A DNA stretch of 10,997 bases, from positions 1 to 10,997 of the forward strand of contig SKGU01000160.1 of assembly GCA_007117255.1 (NCBI GenBank), in the 5' to 3' direction. The translations under genes were made by a program, and so were the position numbers. The DNA comes from Natronohydrobacter sp. (lineage in GTDB: Bacteria; Pseudomonadota; Alphaproteobacteria; Rhodobacterales; Rhodobacteraceae). Positions 1 through 6,864 of the stretch are shown in pieces. The notes beneath the pieces are model-generated. The model saw only the letters and a program-made list of their open reading frames with translations, was not told the DNA's origin and ran no database searches. Position 1 is the first letter of the stretch, and every line of letters begins with the position of its first letter.

Positions 1-56
1 CCTGTCATCGCGAAACGCTTGTTTTGTGGTTCGGCATCATTGGCAAATCCCATCAT
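1..56 (-). CDS. possible 5' end of a further gene, cut by the window edge
   Basis: Reading the minus strand, the kinase stop TGA sits inside ATGATG, so an ATG at 54-56 (or a second ATG at 51-53) opens a frame that overlaps the kinase by four bases. It stays open for 18 codons to the window edge and begins MMGFANDAEPQNKRF. The ATGA junction is a common sign of operon coupling, and the residues look protein-like. However, 18 open codons would occur often by chance and I see no strong ribosome binding site in the end of the kinase gene. No function can be given from so little sequence. Confidence 0.4.
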   Translation of the reverse strand, partial: MMGFANDAEPQNKRFAMT

Positions 57-1015
57 TTACAAAACTTGTCGAACCGCTGTGATGCCGCAAGGCATAGGTC
101 TAGAACATCATCAAAACTGGCTTCACTGGCTTTGGATTTCTCAAAGGCCATAAGACGCATCGCCGCATATAAGTAAGCATTCATCGTGATCAACTGTTCA
201 TCAATCCGCGTGAGACTTGCAAATTTACGGCAAACACGGCGAAAAAATTCATCGTCTCTTGCAGACTTCATTGAACGGCGCGCGAAATGGTGCAGCTCGG
301 CGCCGACGACATTGGTGCCGAGCATCCCAAAGTCAATGAAAGTGAATCTTGGCTTTTTGTCGAGGAGTCCAACACCAAGATTGGGCCAGAAGATATCATT
401 GTGGCACAGACTGTGCGGAAGATTGCGCTGGAATTCTGAAAGGGCCCTCAGACGGTCGCCCGTGCCGGGCAGCAGAGCTTCAACATCCGACAAGAACCTA
501 CTACCGACGCGCCCACGTCTTGGAAGTGATTGCCCGTCTCTTCGGCACACACTTGGCAAGACCAACGACAATTCGTGGATTGCAATCGCCAGTGGGCGCG
601 CAAGCTGCATAACTTCAGCTATGCGCCGATTTGAGACACCTTCTACATATTGCAAATAGATATCACTTTCTGCGCCCCGTTCTTCCACATGATAGACCTC
701 AGGAAACGGCCATTGTATCTGGAAACTACGTTTGACTGAGGCGCTCACATTCATGAGCTCTTTCATGAATGCAAGCTCACTTTCGTTGCCTTTGTTCTTG
801 ATTGTCTTGCAGACCAGGAAAGCACCATTCGCATCCGAGAACTGGATCAATGTCAGACTGCCCTGCCCCTTCTGCAGTTCTCGCTTCGAGACGTCAGCCG
901 GATTCAGATCAAAGCGCGCGCGAATGAAGCCGTCTTCATCGAAAGCACCGCCGCCAATCGTTTCAGCAGCCTCGTAGTTTTGCTCGGCTTTGCGTGAAAA
1001 GAAAGTGCTCTTCAT
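53..1015 (-). CDS. APH/choline-kinase-fold phosphotransferase, substrate unknown
   Basis: A 320-residue soluble protein with the signature of the aminoglycoside phosphotransferase / choline kinase superfamily. The catalytic-loop motif is H205-N-D207-x4-N212, and the metal-binding motif I-D228-F-G lies about 20 residues later. K70 in the VCK strand, with acidic residues some 10-16 positions on, fits the ATP-binding lysine and helix-C glutamate. The family moves the ATP gamma-phosphate to a small-molecule hydroxyl (sugar, choline, aminoglycoside) or to a lipopolysaccharide sugar. The start is ATG at 1013-1015 because GGAG lies six bases upstream; a TTG four codons further up has only a poorly spaced AAGG. 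The glycosyltransferase neighbour suggests modification of a surface glycan or its precursor, but that is inference; antibiotic resistance is not indicated. Base composition is clearly poorer in GC than in the secretion genes, which may mark transfer. There is no signal peptide or membrane segment. Confidence 0.8.
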   Translation of the reverse strand: MKSTFFSRKAEQNYEAAETIGGGAFDEDGFIRARFDLNPADVSKRELQKGQGSLTLIQFSDANGAFLVCKTIKNKGNESELAFMKELMNVSASVKRSFQIQWPFPEVYHVEERGAESDIYLQYVEGVSNRRIAEVMQLARPLAIAIHELSLVLPSVCRRDGQSLPRRGRVGSRFLSDVEALLPGTGDRLRALSEFQRNLPHSLCHNDIFWPNLGVGLLDKKPRFTFIDFGMLGTNVVGAELHHFARRSMKSARDDEFFRRVCRKFASLTRIDEQLITMNAYLYAAMRLMAFEKSKASEASFDDVLDLCLAASQRFDKFCK

Positions 1016-1021
1016 TCTGTT

Positions 1022-1025
1022 CTCC
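1022..1025 (-). promoter_or_regulatory. ribosome binding site deciding the kinase start
   Basis: On the minus strand GGAG is followed by six bases and then ATG (1013-1015). It lies inside the extended reading frame that starts at TTG 1025-1027, so the shorter ATG start is preferred. Confidence 0.6.
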
Positions 1026-1255
1026 AACGACCTTCACAAGGCTGCATGCTGCGAGCAATCATATAACAGACCAAAGGTCTTGTTTTAGTTCCTTTGTCCA
1101 GATCGGCACCTCGCGATGTGTCGGAGAACGGCACCACACAGAGACGTCCCGCAAGCGACGAAAGGAAGGCTGAAGTCCTACATATACATTGAAACAGTGC
1201 CATTCTATCAAGCATCCCGGCTCAGCGCGGCACGCGATGCGCAACCTCAGCATCT

Positions 1256-3934
1256 TCACATATCAGCCACGACATTCTTTGAGCCTTGCCAGATCTGCCT
1301 GAATTCACGCGACGCAGCCTGCGCCAGCGCTTGTGCAGTGCGGGTGTCATGGTCCGGCCATGAGATCACATGGCCATTCTCGGCCACCGATACAGCCGCA
1401 CCCTGCGCACCTAGCCCGAAGGCCATGACGGGCAGACCCGTGGCCAGACATTCATGCGTGGTGAAGGAAAAAGTCTCGGGCCATATTGACGGAATGAGCC
1501 AACATGTGATCCCGTAGCGTCTGATCAATAGTGGCAGGTCGGCAGGTTCGTAAGGTCCGTGCACGACGACGCCTTTGCCTGACAGTTCGAAATTCGGATC
1601 AACCCGACCCACAACGACAAGTCGCGTATTTGCCAGACCACTGCCGCGCCGTCGCAAATCTTTGGCCAGCTCGACAAGTACGCCAGCGCCTTTTTGCAGG
1701 TTGATATTGCCCAGAACACCAATCACTGGCCGATCACGTCGGCGGAGCCTGTCAGCATTTGGGACGCGTTCAATCTGATGAATCATCTTATGCGGTCGGA
1801 GTCTGATCTTGTGCTGAAGATCGGGCAACGCTGCGGCGACGATCGCTTCGCTGTCAGGCGAAAAGACGACCAGCGCTTCTGCACGCGACAATGCCTTTTG
1901 CCAGCACGCACGCCACGCCGCCAGATCCAGGCGCGTTCCGTCACGGCGTATGTAGCGATGCGCAGGGTCAAGATGACCTGCTGGCGGCACGCCGCGATAC
2001 TGTCCGTCGCTGTCAAGCAACGTATAGGAAGGGCTGATCGGCAAATAGTCATGAAACAGGATCTCGAGGGGGCGGCCCTGATCTGCACCGTCCGTCCCGC
2101 TCCCTGCAAGCGCGCAGAGAAAGGCGGGGATCTCGCTGAGATCTGGATCGCCCACGGCACAAGAATAGATCACTTTGCGTCGCGCCAGTCGCGATATCAG
2201 CACGACCGCCAGATCAAGTGTGTCGCAATCCGCAGCAACACGCCCCTGTGTAGTATGCAATTCTACATGCACCCGATTGGTGCCGCCCATTCTTAGAAGC
2301 ACTGCCCCCTGAGGATCACGCCGCAATAGCTGGTTTTGCAGATACATCTCTGCCCCCCCACCCATGGAATGGGCGACATAGACCGGGATTTCGGGCAAAT
2401 CGGGGTGGCTGTTCATCCATTCCAAGGCGAGCGCCATACGCTGACTGAGCAAAGGGTCGCCCAGGATAAAGCCCTGAACCAATGCATCATAGCCCGGATA
2501 CCGGGTCGAAATCATGGCATTGTTGCGCGCCAGCGCTGCCTGTTTCAGCGCAGCACCGAAACTTTCGCCACCTCTGTGTTCAACAAAGAGCGCCGCTGTC
2601 GCAAGATGCCGGGCACCGATATCAGCTGCACGTCGGCACCAGTCGACTTCCTCCCCATAACCCTTGCCAAAGCCAGTGTCGAACACCCCGACGCGCCTGA
2701 GCCAGACCGGCGACATCGCCATGCAGAACCCGACCCCGGTTGGCAGTGCCGCCAAGTGATGTGCCTGAGGCATGGTGCGGGCCGCCGTGTCGAGTGCATC
2801 GCCCTGCCCAGGTTCAAGCTGTCCACGCGTACATATCACCGGCACAGACAGAATTTCGGCATCATTGGACATCGGTGTGACCGAAGCGATGTCGGGGTCA
2901 TTGACCAACGGGGCAACAAGACGGCTGGCCCAGCCCTCCGGGACAAAGGCATCTGAATTCAACAAGATGACGGGCCTGACCGCGTCAGGGTCAAGTTCAT
3001 GCGCCAGATCGAACCCACGATTGACCGAGCGGATGAATCCCAGATTGGCGTCGTTTTCCAGCAAAGTGATCTGACCTGTGACCCCGCAGCCTGCATCAGC
3101 CGCTGCCTGATGCGCCGCACATAGCTGTTGGAGGAAAGGTCGAACGCGTGCATCGGTTGACCCATCCTCAATCACGATCAGGTGCCAGGGAAGATCGGTA
3201 TGCCTGCGAACGCGCTGCAGGGTTTCCGCCAGCAACGCAAAGGCATTGAACACAGGTAAGATGATGGTGATACCATCGCAGATCTGCGCGGGAGGCCGGG
3301 CGGCAAGCGCGCCACTGTCTTCGGAAGGGGCTGCAAAAACATCGGGGTTCAGAAGACCCGGCGCGGCGACACCATCAAGCCGCAAAGCAGCCTTTATCCG
3401 CCGACGCAGAGCGGGATCATTCTGGCGCAAGCCCTGCAGGATATCGGGTGCATTTACCATGCAGTCACGCAAAAACTGACCAGCCAGAGTGGTTTTGGCG
3501 CGCAGAGCGCGCATCCGCCCCGGCAGGCGCATCTTCAGTGAAACAGTTGCATCCTCATGCGCTGCCGACAGGGTCAGTTCCCGATCTGAGGGGCGGGCTT
3601 CAGGCGGGGGCAGAGGCAAGCTTGCCTCGAACCCGCAACGCGGATCACACCCCAGCGCATCGGCCACGTCTCGTCGGTCCAGATGCGGGTGGCGCACCAG
3701 CCCGAAGTCCCCCAATCGGACATGAATTTCAGAGGCCAGGGACCAGCCGCGCAGATAGAGCCGTCCCTGCCGCAGCGCGATATCTTCCAGATAGCCGATC
3801 ATCTGCCCATCCGTTGATACCAGTTTTCTTGGTTTCAGCCGGACTTCCAGATGATGCGTGGCGTAATAGTCAAAGACCCAGCGCAACTGGCGCAGTGTCC
3901 GGGGGGTCAGAAAGGGGCGCGATTTCTGTGTCAT
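1256..3934 (-). CDS. bifunctional glycosyltransferase, GT2-type plus GT4-type domains
   Basis: An 892-residue cytoplasmic protein with three parts. Residues 45-140 form a beta-rich N-terminal module with the pattern LYLRGW and then RRDVADALG...GFEASLP; I know this kind of module only as an accessory domain before glycosyltransferases. Residues 222-480 form a GT-A fold of family GT2: TIILPVFN at 223, EDGST at 256, the DxD-like N326-S-D328, and GYGEEVDW around 425-432 with the likely catalytic acid. Residues 517-870 form a GT-B fold of the GT4 kind: a glycine-rich loop AHSMGGGAEMYL at 521, LGNINLQKG at 741 and the E820-x7-E828 motif for the sugar nucleotide. The protein should transfer two sugars in the assembly of a surface polysaccharide or glycoprotein glycan; donors and acceptor cannot be read from the sequence. 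The start is the ATG with AAGGA four bases upstream; a TTG 14 codons further up lacks a ribosome binding site. Confidence 0.9.
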   Translation of the reverse strand: MTQKSRPFLTPRTLRQLRWVFDYYATHHLEVRLKPRKLVSTDGQMIGYLEDIALRQGRLYLRGWSLASEIHVRLGDFGLVRHPHLDRRDVADALGCDPRCGFEASLPLPPPEARPSDRELTLSAAHEDATVSLKMRLPGRMRALRAKTTLAGQFLRDCMVNAPDILQGLRQNDPALRRRIKAALRLDGVAAPGLLNPDVFAAPSEDSGALAARPPAQICDGITIILPVFNAFALLAETLQRVRRHTDLPWHLIVIEDGSTDARVRPFLQQLCAAHQAAADAGCGVTGQITLLENDANLGFIRSVNRGFDLAHELDPDAVRPVILLNSDAFVPEGWASRLVAPLVNDPDIASVTPMSNDAEILSVPVICTRGQLEPGQGDALDTAARTMPQAHHLAALPTGVGFCMAMSPVWLRRVGVFDTGFGKGYGEEVDWCRRAADIGARHLATAALFVEHRGGESFGAALKQAALARNNAMISTRYPGYDALVQGFILGDPLLSQRMALALEWMNSHPDLPEIPVYVAHSMGGGAEMYLQNQLLRRDPQGAVLLRMGGTNRVHVELHTTQGRVAADCDTLDLAVVLISRLARRKVIYSCAVGDPDLSEIPAFLCALAGSGTDGADQGRPLEILFHDYLPISPSYTLLDSDGQYRGVPPAGHLDPAHRYIRRDGTRLDLAAWRACWQKALSRAEALVVFSPDSEAIVAAALPDLQHKIRLRPHKMIHQIERVPNADRLRRRDRPVIGVLGNINLQKGAGVLVELAKDLRRRGSGLANTRLVVVGRVDPNFELSGKGVVVHGPYEPADLPLLIRRYGITCWLIPSIWPETFSFTTHECLATGLPVMAFGLGAQGAAVSVAENGHVISWPDHDTRTAQALAQAASREFRQIWQGSKNVVADM

Positions 3935-4075
3935 GCTGTCCTTGCTGTTTTTAGAACCCCGGTGAGAGTGCCACAAGGTCGATATTCCGCGTCACAACCT
4001 GCGCGCCAGTGAATAGCGGCACTGCACAGTTTTCAGCCCTTGAATAGCAAAAACGGGGCACAAGCGACGTGAGGA

Positions 4076-4864
4076 TCATAGCAGACCAGACCCCGCAACC
4101 GCACAGACGAAAATGGTTGCACTGGCAAGGCATGCTCCGAATGGCAGACGCATCTGCCGGTTCAGCCCACGCCCCCGACGCATTGCGCGCGACAAACCAA
4201 GCACGAGTCCGGACAATCCGGCAATAAGTGTCATCAGCGCCAGCCCGTGCCATCCAGCGACCGGGACGATCAGTGCGCCAAGGCCCGCCATCAGGCGGAT
4301 GTCTCCTGCCCCCATGCCGGCGCGCCCGCGAATGGCGCGGTAACCTGCGGAAAGCGCCCAAAATGCCGCCGCGCCGGTCGCGCCCCCCAACACCGCCTGC
4401 ACCAACCCGGCCCAATCCCACGCCGCGGCACCGGGCGGCCAGAGCGCAAGCCCAATGGCCAACAGAACCAGCGCACCGGTCAGCACATCAGGCAGGCGAT
4501 AAAAACGAAGGTCCGACAGGATCAGCGCCAGCAAGCACCAGAACACCACTGCACCCCCAAGCCCCAACCCGGCCCAGAGTGCCAGCGCTGCCAAGGCAAG
4601 CCCGGCAAGTTCTGCCTGCCACAGTCGCGCGGGAATGCGCGCTGCGCACTGCGCACAGCGCCCCCGAAGCAGGATGTATGACAGCAGCGGCATCAACTCC
4701 CACCAGCGTAGAATGCTGCCACAGCGTTCACATTGCGACCGGGTAAAAACGACGGGTTGTCCACGCGGCAGACGATCTGCCAGAAGGGCTGCGAATGACC
4801 CCATTGGTGGCCCCAGCAACAGCGTCAGCACAGCTTGCAGGGCCGCGACCTCAATCTGCTCCAT
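4076..4864 (-). CDS. gspO: prepilin peptidase GspO (type IV prepilin leader peptidase / N-methyltransferase)
   Basis: A 262-residue polytopic inner-membrane aspartic protease of the PilD/GspO family (A24). It cleaves prepilin-like leaders after glycine and N-methylates the new first residue. Visible marks, in order, are G22-S-F near the N-terminus, two Cys pairs (C45/C48 and C70/C73) in the cytoplasmic zinc loop of the full-length bifunctional type, D118 and D126 in SDLRFYRLPD for the first catalytic aspartate, and G185-A-G-D188 for the second. Several hydrophobic helices follow, and the C-terminal RLPFGACLA resembles the family's PFGP-LA motif. Length is usual. The ATG at 4862-4864 has AAAGG six bases upstream. 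It is divergent from gspG, and its natural substrates are the five pseudopilins encoded next door. The glycosyltransferase gene lies 141 bases downstream on the same strand; I see no terminator between them, so read-through is possible. Confidence 0.93.
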   Translation of the reverse strand: MEQIEVAALQAVLTLLLGPPMGSFAALLADRLPRGQPVVFTRSQCERCGSILRWWELMPLLSYILLRGRCAQCAARIPARLWQAELAGLALAALALWAGLGLGGAVVFWCLLALILSDLRFYRLPDVLTGALVLLAIGLALWPPGAAAWDWAGLVQAVLGGATGAAAFWALSAGYRAIRGRAGMGAGDIRLMAGLGALIVPVAGWHGLALMTLIAGLSGLVLGLSRAMRRGRGLNRQMRLPFGACLASATIFVCAVAGSGLL

Positions 4865-4890
4865 TCCGGGCCTTTCCCGCGTTGCACCTG

Positions 4891-4919
4891 TTGTCGGATC
4901 GTGGTCGTTCCGATATCAT
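4891..4919 (+). promoter_or_regulatory. candidate sigma-70 promoter of the gsp operon
   Basis: TTGTCG at 4891-4896 (4 of 6 to consensus), a 17-base spacer, then TATCAT at 4914-4919 (5 of 6). Transcription would start near 4926, giving a 5' leader of about 28 bases to ATG 4954 and excluding ATG 4918, which overlaps the -10 box. It lies in the short gap between gspO and gspG. It was judged by eye only, and alphaproteobacterial promoters often deviate from this consensus. Confidence 0.35.
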
Positions 4920-4953
4920 GAAGACGCCTGTCAAACTCAGCAAAAGTAATATC

Positions 4954-5421
4954 ATGCAGTTATTGATCTCTGCCCTGCCTGCCAAGGCCCACCGACGCAA
5001 GCCCGCCGCCGGGTTTTCGTTGATCGAACTGATGGTTGTTGTCGTGATCCTGTCCATTCTGGCCGTAGTGATCGTACCGCGGGTAATCGACCGGCCCGAT
5101 CAGGCGCGGGTCTCGCGTGCACAATCCGACATTGCCGCACTAGACGCCGCGCTCGCGCTCTACCGGCTCGACAACCAGGCCTATCCCACAACAGAACAGG
5201 GGTTGATGGCGCTGGTCGAACGCCCCACGCGCAGCCCTGCGCCGCGCAACTGGGCCGAAGGTGGTTACATCGCGCGCGTTCCGACTGATCCATGGGGGAA
5301 TGACTATCAGTATCTGATCCCTGGTGTTCACGGGGATTATGACCTGTTCAGCTTCGGGGCGGATGGCAGGCCCGGTGGCACAGGGGTCAATGCGGTCATA
5401 GGCAATTGGCAGAGCAACTGA
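4954..5421 (+). CDS. gspG: type II secretion major pseudopilin GspG
   Basis: A 155-residue precursor of the pseudopilus shaft subunit. The basic leader ends KAHRRKPAAG and cleavage is expected after G20, leaving FSLIELMVVV with the required Glu at mature position 5, then one long hydrophobic helix. Family marks follow: DNQAYPTTEQG around 73-83, the conserved DPWGNDY at 112-118, and the C-terminal loop DLFSFGADG...IGNW. The mature chain of 135 residues is normal for GspG. The start is uncertain: ATG 4918 is in frame and gives a 32-residue leader, but it overlaps the best promoter candidate, and neither ATG has a clear ribosome binding site. The loop before I-G-N-W reads N-A-V where relatives carry aspartate, which may remove part of the calcium site. 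It is first of seven overlapping genes and is divergent from gspO, whose product should process it. Confidence 0.95.
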   Translation: MQLLISALPAKAHRRKPAAGFSLIELMVVVVILSILAVVIVPRVIDRPDQARVSRAQSDIAALDAALALYRLDNQAYPTTEQGLMALVERPTRSPAPRNWAEGGYIARVPTDPWGNDYQYLIPGVHGDYDLFSFGADGRPGGTGVNAVIGNWQSN

Positions 5422-5936
5422 GGCATCCCGAAAGCCCGCCCCCCCGCGGGTTTTCACTCATCGAGTTGATGGTGGTGGTCAGCGTGATGTCAGTGCTGAC
5501 ACTGGGGGTGGTCTTGGGTTTCGGCGGCAGCCAAAGCCTGTCGCCCAACGCACGCGCCAATGACCCGGCGCGGCAGGCGAAAATGTTCGAGCAGGCGTTC
5601 GAGCAGGCCAGCGATCTGGCCTTGTTCACGCGCCAGCCGGTCGGCCTGCAGCCGTTACGGCAAGGTTGGCAAGTCATGCGGCGCGACGCTACCGGGGACT
5701 GGGTGGCAGAGCCGCACTTGTCTGCACGTCTTGAAGCGCTGGTACTGGACTGGCAGATCAATGCACGCCCTGTCGTGGCCCCGGAACATGCAGGGGTGGC
5801 GCGTCCCACGATTATGATTCTGGGGGATGGGCGCAGCACGCCCTTCATGCTCTGGATCAGGTCCGCACAAAGCAGAGGCAGCCCCCATCTTTGCACCAAT
5901 ACCGGAGGGCAACCGATGCGTTGCAACCCGGTGTGA
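5406..5936 (+). CDS. gspH: type II secretion minor pseudopilin GspH
   Basis: A 176-residue type IV pilin-like protein. The leader is 15 residues ending in PPPRG; cleavage after G15 gives FSLIELMVVV with Glu at +5 and a hydrophobic helix to about residue 38. The globular part ends with a GDGRSTPF strand motif, as in GspH proteins, followed by a tail with C163 and C173 that could form a disulfide in the periplasm. GspH joins the pseudopilus tip with I, J and K and is thought to connect it to the shaft. Its only reasonable start is TTG 5406, overlapping the gspG stop by 16 bases, with a weak AGG upstream. Assignment as H rests on order (after G, before I) and pilin architecture, since the globular part is weakly conserved. 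Confidence 0.87.
   Translation: MAEQLRHPESPPPRGFSLIELMVVVSVMSVLTLGVVLGFGGSQSLSPNARANDPARQAKMFEQAFEQASDLALFTRQPVGLQPLRQGWQVMRRDATGDWVAEPHLSARLEALVLDWQINARPVVAPEHAGVARPTIMILGDGRSTPFMLWIRSAQSRGSPHLCTNTGGQPMRCNPV
5904..5909 (+). promoter_or_regulatory. strong ribosome binding site inside the end of gspH, for gspI
   Basis: GGAGGG lies 11 bases before TTG 5921, my chosen gspI start. Oddly, an ATG at 5916-5918 has ideal spacing (6 bases) but is in the gspH frame and ends six codons later at the gspH stop. The site makes the more upstream gspI start TTG 5891 unlikely. Confidence 0.5.
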
Positions 5937-6301
5937 CGTATAGGGTTGCGCCGCGCGGCATGACGTTGATCGAACTGGTCGTGGCCATTAGCATCCTGTC
6001 AATCGCCAGCATTGCGGCATGGCGTGGCTTTGATCAGGCTGGGCGAGACATGCAAGGTCAGCTTGCGCGCGGCCTCGCGCATCAGGTCGCACTGAACCAT
6101 GCGGCAGAGCTGCGCGCGGCCGGGCTGGCGCAGGGCCGGTCACTGCCAGCACAGGTCAGGATGGGTCATCAGGACTGGACCATTGCAATAACGGAAACGC
6201 CAACCAATGGCGCACTGGTTGCGGTCACGATTTCAGTCAGTGCGCCCGGCAGCGCGGGCGCACAACTCGTGACCTTCTTGCCCGCCGGGGCGGAACCATG
6301 A
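5921..6301 (+). CDS. gspI: type II secretion minor pseudopilin GspI
   Basis: A 126-residue precursor with a leader ending RVAPRG. Cleavage after G13 leaves MTLIELVVAI, and methionine at +1 with Glu at +5 is typical of GspI. A hydrophobic helix follows to about residue 33, then a small globular domain. GspI forms the tip complex with J and K and is thought to start pseudopilus assembly. The start is not certain. TTG 5921 follows the GGAGGG site at slightly long spacing, TTG 5891 would add ten residues, and GTG 5933 is also in frame. No ATG is available ahead of the cleavage site in this frame. It overlaps gspH by 16 bases with the chosen start, and its stop shares ATGA with gspJ. Confidence 0.87.
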   Translation: MQPGVTYRVAPRGMTLIELVVAISILSIASIAAWRGFDQAGRDMQGQLARGLAHQVALNHAAELRAAGLAQGRSLPAQVRMGHQDWTIAITETPTNGALVAVTISVSAPGSAGAQLVTFLPAGAEP

Positions 6302-6864
6302 AACGAGATGCACCTGCGGGGTTTTCCTTGCTGGAACTGATGGTGGCGCTGGCGCTGTTCTCTCTGGTGGCGATCATGTCGCTACAAATCCTGACTGGCG
6401 CATTGCATCAGCGCAGCCTGATGGAACGCAGAACAAACGAAAGCGCCAGCCTGTTGCGCATGATGACCTTGCTGCGTGCTGATCTGGAAAGCGTCGTACC
6501 CATATCATTTTCCCCGCCATTGGGGGGACAAGAGCCAGCTTTCATGCCCGCAGATGACAGGCTTGCCTTGACGCTTGGCGGGCAGGCGCGGCTGAACGGG
6601 TCAGCTCAAGGGGCCCCCGACGAAGACGGCTTTCTGCGGGTTATCTGGCACCTTGATCGCACCAGCGGCAGATTGACCCGTCAAATCTGGCCAGTGCTTT
6701 ACCCGCGCGATCCTGCGCAACTTGGCCCCGAATTGCTGGTTATCGAGGGGATTGAAGCGTGGGAAATCACGCCTGCAGATCCGGCTGATCGTCTGCCTGA
6801 TCAGATCACAGTGACAGTTCAGAGCAGCCGCCACGGACAACTGAGACTGGTGGCAGCCCCATGA
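6298..6864 (+). CDS. gspJ: type II secretion minor pseudopilin GspJ
   Basis: A 188-residue precursor. The leader MKRDAPAG is 8 residues; cleavage after G8 gives FSLLELMVAL with Glu at +5 and a hydrophobic helix to about residue 32. The RRTNESASLLRMMTLLRADLE stretch and the following region with DGFLRVIWHLD and GRLTRQIWPVL match the GspJ layout, where a beta-rich domain packs against GspI and GspK at the tip. ATG 6298 overlaps the gspI stop in ATGA, so translation is probably coupled. The length is in the usual range. Confidence 0.9.
   Translation: MKRDAPAGFSLLELMVALALFSLVAIMSLQILTGALHQRSLMERRTNESASLLRMMTLLRADLESVVPISFSPPLGGQEPAFMPADDRLALTLGGQARLNGSAQGAPDEDGFLRVIWHLDRTSGRLTRQIWPVLYPRDPAQLGPELLVIEGIEAWEITPADPADRLPDQITVTVQSSRHGQLRLVAAP

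Noticed and set aside
1068..1090. Short hairpin AGACC-AAA-GGTCT followed by TGTTTTAG on the plus strand
   Set aside because: It looks like a small terminator, but no plus-strand gene ends there and the stem is only five base pairs.
1181..1211. Minus-strand TTGATA and TATATG as a promoter for the kinase gene
   Set aside because: The spacer is 19 bases and the leader would be about 165 bases; too weak to list.
1116..1517. Plus-strand open frame of 133 codons across the kinase-glycosyltransferase gap
   Set aside because: Most of it lies opposite the end of the glycosyltransferase gene, its residues look random and rich in Cys, Ala and His, and it lacks a good ribosome binding site.
3935..3976. 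14-codon upstream extension of the glycosyltransferase starting at TTG 3974-3976
   Set aside because: No ribosome binding site precedes that TTG, while ATG 3932-3934 has AAGGA.
4228..4746. Plus-strand open frame of 172 codons opposite gspO
   Set aside because: It is proline- and arginine-rich shadow coding from the GC-rich complementary strand of a clear peptidase gene.
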